This document shows, piece by piece, positions 1 through 6,791 of a stretch of DNA of 9,530 nucleotides. Below the pieces are notes generated by a model. That model ran no database searches and had not been told where the DNA came from. It saw only the letters and a list, made by a program, of their open reading frames with translations. Source of the DNA: an uncultured Gemmatimonadaceae bacterium (GTDB lineage Bacteria; Gemmatimonadota; Gemmatimonadetes; Gemmatimonadales; Gemmatimonadaceae); NCBI GenBank assembly GCA_955652635.1, contig CATPBN010000276.1:1-9530 (forward strand), in the 5' to 3' direction. The position numbers and the translations under genes were made by a program. Numbering within the stretch: the first letter of the stretch is position 1; each line of letters starts with the position of its first letter.

Positions 1-579
1 CCAATCTTCGCGCGGGAATAACGACATCAGATCCTGCTCGACTTTGACCGGGTCCGTTTGCTTGGTGAGACCGAGTCGCAGGCTCAAACGTCCGACGTGA
101 GTGTCGACGACAACTCCTTCATTCTTTCCGAACGCATTGCCCAGGATCACGTTCGCGATTTTTCGGCCAACTCCCGGGAGCTTGACCAAAGCGTCCATCG
201 AGTCAGGGACCTCGCCGTTGTGTCGCTCGACCAATGCCTTTCCGAGGGCGATCAGGCTCTTCGACTTGTTGCGGAAGAAACCGGTGCTCCTGATGGCCTC
301 CTCGAGGTCTTCCTGCCGCGCATCAGCGAGCGACTGAGCGGTCGGATAGGTCTTGAAGAGATGCGGTGTCACCATGTTGACGCGCTTGTCCGTGCACTGC
401 GCACTCAGGATCGTCGCTATCAACAGCTGGAGCGGAGTCTCGTGATCAAGCTCGGTATGGGCGTCGGGATACGCACGCTTGAGGCGCGCAAAGACCTCGG
501 CTGCGTACGGGCCCAGCGCGCTCTTCGCAATACGCTTGCGTTTTGGTTCTTTCGCCTTGGTGATCGTCGACTTTCTCAT
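1..579 (-). CDS. nth: Endonuclease III (DNA glycosylase/AP lyase), C-terminus outside window
   Basis: Base-excision-repair enzyme that removes oxidised pyrimidines and cleaves the abasic site by beta-elimination. Residues 1-193 are visible. After a basic N-terminal tail (residues 2-19, rich in Lys/Arg, roughly 20 residues longer than in E. coli Nth) comes the conserved LLIATILSAQCTD core, then the helix-hairpin-helix LPGVGRKIAN with the catalytic lysine at K140, and VVDTHVGR with the catalytic aspartate at D159. Their 19-residue spacing is one more than E. coli K120/D138. The C-terminal segment that should carry the [4Fe-4S] cysteines lies beyond base 1. The ATG (579-577) overlaps the polX stop as ATGA, with no strong ribosome site, which suggests translational coupling to polX. 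A MutY-type adenine glycosylase is unlikely because the lysine is present. Family assignment is secure; integrity of the 3' end cannot be judged. Confidence 0.96.
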   Translation of the reverse strand, partial: MRKSTITKAKEPKRKRIAKSALGPYAAEVFARLKRAYPDAHTELDHETPLQLLIATILSAQCTDKRVNMVTPHLFKTYPTAQSLADARQEDLEEAIRSTGFFRNKSKSLIALGKALVERHNGEVPDSMDALVKLPGVGRKIANVILGNAFGKNEGVVVDTHVGRLSLRLGLTKQTDPVKVEQDLMSLFPREDW

Positions 580-2312
580 CTGCTGTCGCGCCGCTTCCGC
601 GCAAAGGCTAGAACATCTTCCGCGCTCCCGGTATTCAGAATCTCACCTGCCTCGAGCCACGCCTTCCGCGCCATTCCGATCCCGAAGTGTACGTTGTCGA
701 GTCCGGCGGTCGAATGCGCGTCGGGACCGATCTCTATCGTCACTCCCAGCTCCTTTGCCTGTCGGCAGTACCGCCAGTCGAGGTCGAGCCGGTGCGGATC
801 AGCGTTCAGCTCCGCCGCCACGCCAACATCCGCGGCTTTCTCCAATACCGCCTCTACGTTGATGGCGTAGGGCTCGCGCGATAGCAACAGTCTCCCCGTC
901 GGGTGCGCGAGAATCGTCAGGTGCGGATCGTCCATCGCCGCCAGCACGCGCTTCGTCATCGCATCTCCATCCATGCTGAAGCGCGAATGGATCGATCCGA
1001 TCACGTAATCGCAGCTGTCCAGCGTTTCCGCGTCGTAATCCAGTCTTCCGTCGGCGAGAATGTCCGCCTCGATTCCCTTGAGGATTCTGAAATCCTTCAT
1101 TTGTGCGTTTAGTCGGTCGATCTCGTCGTGCTGGCGGGCGAGCTTGTCGCGTTTGAGTCCGCCGGCGTAGAACGCCGATTCGGAGTGGTCCGAGATTCCG
1201 ATGTAGCTCCAGCCGCGCTCCTTTGCGGCGTTCGCCATCTCCTCGAGCGTAGCGCTGCCGTCCGAGTAGTCGGAGTGACAATGCAGCACTCCGCGGAGAT
1301 CGTCGAAAGTGACGAGCTCTGGCAACTCACGCCGAGCGGCGGCTTCGATCTCGCCCATACCCTCCCGCATTTCGGCCGGAATCGGTACGAGGCCGAGCGC
1401 GGCGAAGAGCGCTTCCTCGCTACCGATGTGAACCCGCTTGCCTTCTTTCTTGACGAGCCAGTTGCCTTTGATCGCGAACCCCTTCTCGTCTGCCAGGACG
1501 GTCATCTCTTCCACGTGTGCGGCGCTACCGGTCGCTCGCCAGAGCGCCATCGGGTAGTCAGCGCTGCTCGCGCAGTACATGTCGAGTTGGGTGCCATCCA
1601 CAAAGCGGATCCCGACAGTGCCCGGCTCGTCGCCGGTCTTGGCTTTGCTGACTCCCGGCGCGCGGGCAAAGGATTCCGCGACCTGCTCCGGGTCCGCCGA
1701 GCATTCGGCGACGATGTCGATGTCCGATACCACCTCGTTGTGTCGCCGGATGGAGCCGGCGACACGGGCGTGCTTCACGTCGGGATGCTTCTCGACGTTG
1801 GCGAGAATGAGGTGCGCCTCGACCGCGGCGGCCGGAAATCTCTCCAAGTGCGAATTGCGCCGGGAAATCTCGATTCCCTTGAGGATCTTCTCGGCGGTCT
1901 TCTGCCCGAACTTGGGGAGCGCCGCGAGCTGCCCGTTCTGCGTGACTCGCTCGAGATCCTCGACGTTCTCGACGCCGAGGGCGTCGTGAATGACCTGAAT
2001 CCGGGCGACACTGAGCCCGGGCACCTGCATCAGATCGAGAAGTCCTTCGGGCATACCTTCCAGGAGGCTCGAGAGGTACGAGGACTCCCCGGTCTCGACG
2101 AGCTCGCGAATGACGGACAACGTGGCCGGTCCGATTCCGGGTGTGTCGATCAGCTCGCCGGAATTGAGAAGGGGAGCGAGGTCGTCGGTGTCGAGCGCGA
2201 CAAGGGCTCGGGCTGCTCCGGCGTATGCCCGCGCCTTGAATTTCTGGTCGCTTTTTGCTGCGAGGAGTGCGCCGATCTGGGACAGAACGTGCGCGGCCGT
2301 GCGGGAATCCAT
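576..2312 (-). CDS. polX: DNA polymerase/3'-5' exonuclease PolX with PHP domain
   Basis: Family X repair polymerase, 578 residues, close to the usual ~570 of bacterial PolX. Order: N-terminal 8-kDa-like region with helix-hairpin-helix segments (about 54-68, 94-108, 131-143); palm with GSIRR (186-190), the metal-binding pair D197/D199 in SDIDI and the third aspartate D244 in QLDMY; thumb to about residue 325; then a C-terminal PHP phosphoesterase domain. All expected PHP metal ligands are present: H344/H346/D351 (HCHSDYSDG), H376 (SDHS), E415 (GIEADIL), H442 (GSIHS), H470 (ILAHPTGR) and D531/H533 (DAHS). In characterised relatives this domain provides Mn-dependent 3'-5' exonuclease and AP-endonuclease activity. 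Catalysis therefore looks intact, but the residues aligning with Pol beta Y271, F272, N279 and R283 are R259, A260, V267 and T271. It lies 24 bp after the upstream gene and overlaps nth by 4 bp, giving a likely gap-filling pair. Confidence 0.97.
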   Translation of the reverse strand: MDSRTAAHVLSQIGALLAAKSDQKFKARAYAGAARALVALDTDDLAPLLNSGELIDTPGIGPATLSVIRELVETGESSYLSSLLEGMPEGLLDLMQVPGLSVARIQVIHDALGVENVEDLERVTQNGQLAALPKFGQKTAEKILKGIEISRRNSHLERFPAAAVEAHLILANVEKHPDVKHARVAGSIRRHNEVVSDIDIVAECSADPEQVAESFARAPGVSKAKTGDEPGTVGIRFVDGTQLDMYCASSADYPMALWRATGSAAHVEEMTVLADEKGFAIKGNWLVKKEGKRVHIGSEEALFAALGLVPIPAEMREGMGEIEAAARRELPELVTFDDLRGVLHCHSDYSDGSATLEEMANAAKERGWSYIGISDHSESAFYAGGLKRDKLARQHDEIDRLNAQMKDFRILKGIEADILADGRLDYDAETLDSCDYVIGSIHSRFSMDGDAMTKRVLAAMDDPHLTILAHPTGRLLLSREPYAINVEAVLEKAADVGVAAELNADPHRLDLDWRYCRQAKELGVTIEIGPDAHSTAGLDNVHFGIGMARKAWLEAGEILNTGSAEDVLAFARKRRDSR

Positions 2313-2331
2313 GCCCTCAATATAGGAGGGC
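2313..2331 (-). promoter_or_regulatory. Hairpin and -10-like box abutting the polX start
   Basis: The 24-bp gap before polX contains a perfect 6-bp inverted repeat, GCCCTC (2313-2318) and GAGGGC (2326-2331), with a 7-base loop. On the coding strand the downstream arm GAGGGC touches the ATG and holds the only Shine-Dalgarno-like GAGG. The loop holds TATATT (bases 2324 to 2319), whose 3' end is 6 nt from the ATG. There are two readings: an RNA hairpin hiding the ribosome site in read-through message, or a -10 element starting a leaderless polX transcript. No -35 box is visible. Both readings are inferences from position. Confidence 0.35.
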
Positions 2332-2336
2332 GGGGG

Positions 2337-2798
2337 TCAGGCTCCCTCTTCGATTCCTGCGTGGAATGGTAGGGTCTTCACGATCTCCTCGATCTGCTTC
2401 TGAATCAGCTCGAGCTCCTGGCTCGCGCCCTCGGAGTCGAGCATACCATGCCGCATCGTCACGGCGACGCGGTTCATGTACTTGATCTTGGTGATTATCT
2501 CCTCGGTCGCGCGACGAAGCCTGATGTATCTCCGCTTGTCGGCGAGGGCGCGATGGCAGCGGCGCTCGAGATCCTGCGGGGTGAGCTTTCTGGCGACCTC
2601 GACCGCTTCAGCGATCGTACGGCCAGGGACCGCACCGTGGTCAGGAATGCCCATCTGATCGCTGTTGGGGTCGCTGAACCACAACCGGCCGATGTACTCC
2701 ACCCCGTCATAGGCGAGACGGAGCGCCACTCTGTATTCCTTCCCGTCGACCGTGATGGAGCTGATCGCGTGCTGTGTAACGCCGGAATCTGATGTCAT
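2337..2798 (-). CDS. Unassigned 153-residue protein, conserved-looking
   Basis: I do not recognise this protein. Residues 14-42 look like a small beta-rich unit (ITVDGKEYRVALRL, then VEYIGRLWFSD). They are followed by a GIPDHGAVPGRT turn (50-61), a helix (TIAEAVEVARKL), and a strongly basic helix (about 79-96, ERRCHRALADKRRYIRLRR). The C-terminal third is amphipathic helix, possibly coiled coil (about 98-143), ending acidic (GIEEGA). There is no signal peptide or membrane segment, so it is probably cytoplasmic. The beta unit plus 'PGRTIAEAVEVA' faintly recalls the HicB fold, but no HicA toxin gene is adjacent and I do not claim homology. Codon pattern and GC match the neighbours. It sits 9 bp after the S33 hydrolase and 24 bp before polX, so it is probably cotranscribed; no ribosome site is evident. 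The clean fit between two sure genes supports it being real. Confidence 0.8.
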   Translation of the reverse strand: MTSDSGVTQHAISSITVDGKEYRVALRLAYDGVEYIGRLWFSDPNSDQMGIPDHGAVPGRTIAEAVEVARKLTPQDLERRCHRALADKRRYIRLRRATEEIITKIKYMNRVAVTMRHGMLDSEGASQELELIQKQIEEIVKTLPFHAGIEEGA

Positions 2799-2807
2799 TG
2801 CTGGATT

Positions 2808-3701
2808 TCAGCTTTGTACGGTCGGATTGGTTTCATCAAGGAATGTGTCGAGTGCCGAAAAGAGCTGCCTGGGCTGTTCAACGTACGGCACGTGCCCGCA
2901 GTCGTCCAGAACCACGAGGTTCGTCCCGATTGCGCGCGAAGCTTCTACGGAAGACGCTAGTGGAATGGGATCGTCACGGCCATGGATGACGATCGAGGGG
3001 ATTTTGATCCCCTTCAGGTCGCCGATCAGGTCGAAATTCCCCAGACTTTCCCATACGGATTGTTGGACTTTCGCGACGACTCTGAACGGCGTGAGGTCGC
3101 GCGCTCTCCTCGGATCCGCGAAGTAACCAGCGACGCCAAGCTCGAACGCGCGCTGTCGATAGACTGCCGGATCCTTCTCGCGCAACCCCGATCTCGCCAG
3201 CTCCTCCCGCGACTCATGAATCGCCGGAGCCAGCTGACGACGATTGAACTCCGCTTCGAATGCGCGCCTGTATGGGAGCGTCAAAGGCGCCGGACTCATG
3301 AGGGCGAGCCGAGCCGGTGGGACCAGGTGCGGGTTCTTTCGCTGCTCGATGGTATAGAGGAGCGCCAGCATGGCACCCCACGAATAGCCGAGGATGGAAA
3401 GGGGTTCGAGCCCGAATTCGATCACGACCGCTCCGACGTCCTCGACGTGGGTGCGCCATGTGGTCGGAGCTCCTGCGTCCGACTTCGACCGACCACCCCC
3501 GCGCTGATCGTAAAAGATCAGGTCGTGTTTTTCGCCCAGCTGGAGCATCTGCGGGAGCATATAACAGTGGTCGGCGCCCGGACCTCCATGCAGGAGGAGC
3601 AATTTCGGGGCATTGGTGCGACCGTACTTCGCCCAGTACAGCGGCGAGCCGGTGGTCGTCGTGAATCCTTCCTCGCGCGGGGCGGGGATCGGTTTGGGCA
3701 T
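2808..3701 (-). CDS. S33-type alpha/beta hydrolase (prolyl aminopeptidase-like)
   Basis: A 297-residue alpha/beta-hydrolase of the proline iminopeptidase group. Family hallmarks are in order: oxyanion-region HGGPG (38-42), YDQRGGGRS (64-72), nucleophile elbow GYSWG with S107, a cap region (about 140-215), D244 in HGRDDPIP, and H270 in DDCGHVPYVEQP. The catalytic triad S107/D244/H270 is thus complete. HGGPG and DQRGxGxS are typical of peptidases that release N-terminal proline from peptides, although related hydrolases act on other amides or esters, so the substrate is inferred. The nucleophile motif is GYSWG and not the commoner GGSWG. There is no signal peptide, so it is cytoplasmic. It lies 17 bp after the M42 aminopeptidase, which fits a joint role in finishing peptide breakdown. 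The start at 3701 places the family core at the expected distance. Confidence 0.9.
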   Translation of the reverse strand: MPKPIPAPREEGFTTTTGSPLYWAKYGRTNAPKLLLLHGGPGADHCYMLPQMLQLGEKHDLIFYDQRGGGRSKSDAGAPTTWRTHVEDVGAVVIEFGLEPLSILGYSWGAMLALLYTIEQRKNPHLVPPARLALMSPAPLTLPYRRAFEAEFNRRQLAPAIHESREELARSGLREKDPAVYRQRAFELGVAGYFADPRRARDLTPFRVVAKVQQSVWESLGNFDLIGDLKGIKIPSIVIHGRDDPIPLASSVEASRAIGTNLVVLDDCGHVPYVEQPRQLFSALDTFLDETNPTVQS

Positions 3702-3718
3702 CGGGTGGAACCCCGAGA

Positions 3719-4786
3719 TCAGCGGGCGGTGAAGTCCGTTTTGGCCGTGACCGCTTTGCAGGTTTCAGCGATCAGCTCGGCGGCGTGATCGAGATCCTGA
3801 ATACTCACGAGCTCATTCGGGGAATGCATGTACCGATTCGGGACCGCCACGATTCCCGTCGCCACTCCCTCGCGCGCTATGTGGATTGCATCCGCATCGG
3901 TGCTCGTCTCGCGTCCCGCCGCGTGGAGCGAAAAAGGAATCTTGCGCGCTTCCGCCGTCTTGCGAAGGAGATTGAAGACGACCGGAGAGACGACCGAGCC
4001 GCGGGTTAGAACCGGCCCTCCATCGATCGCGGCTTCACCATATTCCTTCTTCTCGACTCCAGGATGATCGATGGCAAATGTCACATCGACGACGATCGCC
4101 ATCTGCGGGCCGAGGCTGCTCGCGCAGACGCCCGCGCCGCCACCGCGGTACCCGATCTCTTCCTGCGTTGTTGCAACCGCTACGACTTTCCCTGCGCCGG
4201 GCTTCGCCGCGTACCTGCGGAGCGCCTCGAGCACCACGAAAGCGCCGATACGGTCGTCGATCGAACGCGACACGATTCTGCCATTCGGAAATTCCATCGC
4301 GCGCGAATCGATCACCCCCGCATCACCGACGGAAAGCATCTCTTCGGCTTCCTTCTTGGTCCTGGCGCCGAAATCGACCCAGATATCGGTGAACTTTGCC
4401 GCCTTCTCGCGCTCGTCCGGCTTGATGAGATGGATCGGCTTCTTTCCGACGACGCCGAATACATCTCCCTTTCGACCAATGAACCGGAGACGCTGCCCGA
4501 TGAGCACCTGCGGATCCCAGCCGCCGATCGGCTGGACGTATCCGTAACCCTGGTCATCGACATAGTTGACGATCACGCCGATCTCGTCGATGTGGCCCGC
4601 CAGCATGATCGTCGGTTTCCCGCTGCCATTTACTTCCGCGAGGCTGTTGCCGGCGACATCGCCGGTTACATTCGCGAATTGCTTTGCGTGTTCGCGCCAT
4701 ACTTTGGCGGGCGCTGACTCGAAGCCAGATGGGCCAGGGGTGTCCAGCAGCTTCTTCAGGAAGGCGAGAGATTCGGAGGAGATCAT
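3719..4786 (-). CDS. M42-family aminopeptidase (glutamyl/leucyl type)
   Basis: Cytoplasmic dinuclear-metal aminopeptidase of the TET/FrvX/CelM family, 355 residues from the chosen start, the usual length. Metal and catalytic residues are visible: H65 and D67 in AGHIDEIG, the Asp pair in SIDDRIG (D177/D178), catalytic E209 followed by ligand E210 in TTQEEIGYRGG, D234 in VVDVTFA, and H321 in YMHSPNE. Family members form large tetrahedral shells that degrade short peptides from the N-terminus; some relatives were annotated as cellulases. The frame is open to an ATG at 4879, but the family begins with a short segment before FLKKLLDTPGPSGFE, so the ATG at 4786 is preferred. The extra 31 residues have no family counterpart and run through the divergent spacer and a -10 candidate. 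No clear Shine-Dalgarno is seen. It is the first gene of the minus-strand block. Confidence 0.93.
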   Translation of the reverse strand: MISSESLAFLKKLLDTPGPSGFESAPAKVWREHAKQFANVTGDVAGNSLAEVNGSGKPTIMLAGHIDEIGVIVNYVDDQGYGYVQPIGGWDPQVLIGQRLRFIGRKGDVFGVVGKKPIHLIKPDEREKAAKFTDIWVDFGARTKKEAEEMLSVGDAGVIDSRAMEFPNGRIVSRSIDDRIGAFVVLEALRRYAAKPGAGKVVAVATTQEEIGYRGGGAGVCASSLGPQMAIVVDVTFAIDHPGVEKKEYGEAAIDGGPVLTRGSVVSPVVFNLLRKTAEARKIPFSLHAAGRETSTDADAIHIAREGVATGIVAVPNRYMHSPNELVSIQDLDHAAELIAETCKAVTAKTDFTAR

Positions 4787-4815
4787 GCAGGAAAGGGGTA
4801 GATAGCCAAGGCCCG

Positions 4816-4821
4816 AATATA
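4816..4821 (-). promoter_or_regulatory. Candidate -10 box for the M42-to-nth operon
   Basis: On the minus strand TATATT (4821 to 4816) stands in an otherwise GC-rich 120-bp divergent spacer. Transcription would begin near 4809 and leave a leader of roughly 23 nt before the ATG at 4786. No good -35 hexamer lies 16-18 bp upstream. The position supports the shorter M42 start. I could not identify a comparable box for the plus-strand M61 gene. Low-confidence call based on sequence similarity alone. Confidence 0.35.
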
Positions 4822-4906
4822 GCATTCCGCCGGAGGTGCCCGCAGGGCGCGCGAACGACTCTTGCAACCCGATTGCCACAAGTCGTCTTCCCGAATCTCA
4901 AATTCC

Positions 4907-6724
4907 ATGAGAAGAAAAGTCATTTCCACGCTGATCTGGCTCCTGGCCGCGCCCTTTGGTTCCTCGGCCTTGTCCGCACAGGCCATCGCGAACTCCGCGC
5001 CACTCAACGATATCCGTTATGAGGTGACATTCACCCGTGCGAACGGCGAGCGCCGGCTGGTATCGTCAGCGATGACCTTTACGGTGGGAGGAATCGCGCC
5101 GGTCGTTCTCTCTCTTCCCGCGTGGACCCCGGGCGCCTACGAGATCTCCAACTTCGCGCGCAACATCTCGAACTTCACCGCCGAGGAGACGGGAACGTCG
5201 CTCAGCTGGGACAAGCTCGACCCCGATACGTGGCGCGTTCGTCCACGCGGCGCGGGTGAGGTGACGGTCCGCTTCGACTATGAGGCCGACAGTCTCGACA
5301 ACGCCAACACCTGGGCGCGTCCGGACTTTCTCCTTTTCAACGGAACGAACCTGTTTTTCTACCCGGAGGGCAGGGGATTCGATTTCCCCGCCACTGTAAC
5401 CGTGAGCACCGAGGCGGGATGGAAGGTAGTCACCGGAATGACGTCAACCGGGCCGCACAAGTTTTCGGCGGCGAACTACCACGACCTCGTCGATATGCCT
5501 TTTTTCGTCGGACAGTTCGATCTCGACAGCACGCAGATCGCCAATCACTGGGTGCGATTTGCGACGTACCCTGCGGGCAGCGTTACCGGCGGACCACGCA
5601 TCGCAGTGTGGGAAGCGCTCAAGCGCGTGATTCCCGCTGAAGGAAAAGTCTTCGCTGAGATCCCGTGGACGACGTACAGCGTCATGCAGATCGCCGATCC
5701 GAACTTCGGCGGTGGATCCGCGCTGGAGCACCAAAACTCGCACGTGGCGATCTACGGCTCCAGCCTGCTCGGCACCCCAGTGATCATGTCGATCTACGCC
5801 CACGAGATTTTCCATTCGTGGAACGTGAAACGATTGCGGCCCGCCGATCTCTATCCGTATCAGTACGACCAGCCGCAGCCGACCAGGCTTCTCTGGATAA
5901 GCGAGGGAATCACCGACTACTACGCTGATCTCGCCGAAGTACGGGGAGGCGTGATCGATGCGCCGGGTTTCTACATGGCCACGGGCGACAAGATCTCCCA
6001 GGTCGCCGCGCTGCCTCCTACAGCGCTCGAGGATGCCTCGCTCTCGACCTGGATTCATCCCCGCGATGGGACCGAGTACATCTACTATCCAAAGGGATCC
6101 CTCGCCGGATTCCTGCTCGACATCATCATACGCGATGCTTCCGGAAACAGGCACTCGCTCGACGACGTAATGCGCGAGCTGTACAACAACGACTACAAGA
6201 GCAATCGCGGCTTCACTTCCGACGAATGGTGGGCGGCCGTCAGCCGCGCGGCGAACGGGAAGTCGTACACCGACTTCTACGCGCGCTACATAGATGGCCG
6301 CGATCCGTTTCCGTATGGAAGTGTGTTGCCGTTGGCGGGATTGCGTCTCCTGCGAGACACGATCAACGAGCCTCGTGTGGGAATCGGCACCGTTCAGGAC
6401 AGCTCGGGAGTCCACGTGACCCAGGTGGTGCCACTGAGCTCGGCGGATGCAGCAGGGGTTCAGCTTGGCGATCTCCTTCTCTCCGTCGGCGGGATCAGCG
6501 CAGGAGATCCGACCTTTTCGGAACAATTCCGCGCGAAATACGCGCACGCCGCTCAAGGAGCTTCGCTTCCGATTTTGATCAGCAGGGAAGGAAAGGAGAT
6601 GACGCTGACGGCGCGGCTCAACTTCCTCCCCCACGTCGAGATGCGCCTGACGGAAGATCCGCGCGCCTCGGCAAAGGCGCGGCGGGTTAGAGAAGGGATT
6701 CTTCGAGGGACGACTACTCCGTAG
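4907..6724 (+). CDS. Secreted M61 metallopeptidase (glycyl aminopeptidase family) with PDZ domain
   Basis: Zinc peptidase of 605 residues. The start at 4907 is chosen because it begins a signal peptide: MRRK, a hydrophobic run (about 5-20), then ALSAQA, with cleavage probably near residues 24-26. The in-frame ATG at 4862 would put 15 polar residues in front of it. An N-terminal beta domain (to about residue 210) is followed by the catalytic domain, with GGGSALEHQNS (268-278), zinc site HEIFH (H299, E300, H303) in AHEIFHSWNVKRLRP, and third ligand E333 in WISEGITDYY. A PDZ domain spans about 480-575 (GVHVTQVVPLSSADAAGVQLGDLLLSV in pieces). Characterised relatives release N-terminal Gly or Ala; the PDZ domain may bind substrate C-termini. 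It probably acts in the periplasm or outside the cell, supplying peptides for the two cytoplasmic peptidases encoded divergently. It is a single-gene unit; no clear promoter or ribosome site is visible. Confidence 0.95.
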   Translation: MRRKVISTLIWLLAAPFGSSALSAQAIANSAPLNDIRYEVTFTRANGERRLVSSAMTFTVGGIAPVVLSLPAWTPGAYEISNFARNISNFTAEETGTSLSWDKLDPDTWRVRPRGAGEVTVRFDYEADSLDNANTWARPDFLLFNGTNLFFYPEGRGFDFPATVTVSTEAGWKVVTGMTSTGPHKFSAANYHDLVDMPFFVGQFDLDSTQIANHWVRFATYPAGSVTGGPRIAVWEALKRVIPAEGKVFAEIPWTTYSVMQIADPNFGGGSALEHQNSHVAIYGSSLLGTPVIMSIYAHEIFHSWNVKRLRPADLYPYQYDQPQPTRLLWISEGITDYYADLAEVRGGVIDAPGFYMATGDKISQVAALPPTALEDASLSTWIHPRDGTEYIYYPKGSLAGFLLDIIIRDASGNRHSLDDVMRELYNNDYKSNRGFTSDEWWAAVSRAANGKSYTDFYARYIDGRDPFPYGSVLPLAGLRLLRDTINEPRVGIGTVQDSSGVHVTQVVPLSSADAAGVQLGDLLLSVGGISAGDPTFSEQFRAKYAHAAQGASLPILISREGKEMTLTARLNFLPHVEMRLTEDPRASAKARRVREGILRGTTTP

Positions 6725-6726
6725 GA

Positions 6727-6790
6727 GAAGGGGGAAGCGGGTTTACGCGGTGGCGATTTTGAGCATTTTCCTCTTCCCCCTTCCCCCTTC
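6727..6790. terminator. Inverted repeat with duplicated arm between convergent genes
   Basis: GAAGGGGGAAG (6727-6737) is perfectly complementary to CTTCCCCCTTC, which occurs twice, overlapping, at 6773-6783 and 6780-6790. The stem is 11 bp and the loop 35 or 42 bases. It lies in the 67-bp spacer between the M61 stop and the acyl-CoA dehydrogenase stop, the place expected for a bidirectional terminator. The loop is long and there is no clean T-run after the stem in either direction, so intrinsic termination is uncertain. The rest of the spacer holds nothing else I can identify. Confidence 0.4.
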
Positions 6791-6791
6791 C

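Noticed and set aside
1128..2372. 414-codon open frame on the plus strand opposite polX
   Set aside because: It lies wholly antisense to a protein with every PolX and PHP motif. Its translation has no family resemblance, and long antisense frames are expected from GC-rich codon bias.
2337..2798. HicB antitoxin of a toxin-antitoxin pair
   Set aside because: The resemblance is faint, the protein has a long helical C-terminus atypical of HicB, and no small HicA-like gene lies beside it.
2982..3788. 268-codon plus-strand frame opposite the S33 hydrolase
   Set aside because: Antisense to a complete Ser-Asp-His hydrolase; no motif and no ribosome site.
4787..4879. 31-residue N-terminal extension of the M42 aminopeptidase
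   Set aside because: No family counterpart, not a convincing signal peptide, and it runs through the TATATT box; the start at 4786 gives the standard length.
4862..4906. Promoter or upstream start for the M61 gene
   Set aside because: TTGCAA and TTGCCA resemble -35 boxes but no acceptable -10 follows at 16-18 bp; the in-frame ATG at 4862 would mask the signal peptide.
5444..6634. 396-codon open frame on the minus strand opposite the M61 gene
   Set aside because: Arg/Val-rich composition with no domain motif, antisense to a peptidase with an intact zinc site; a codon-bias shadow.
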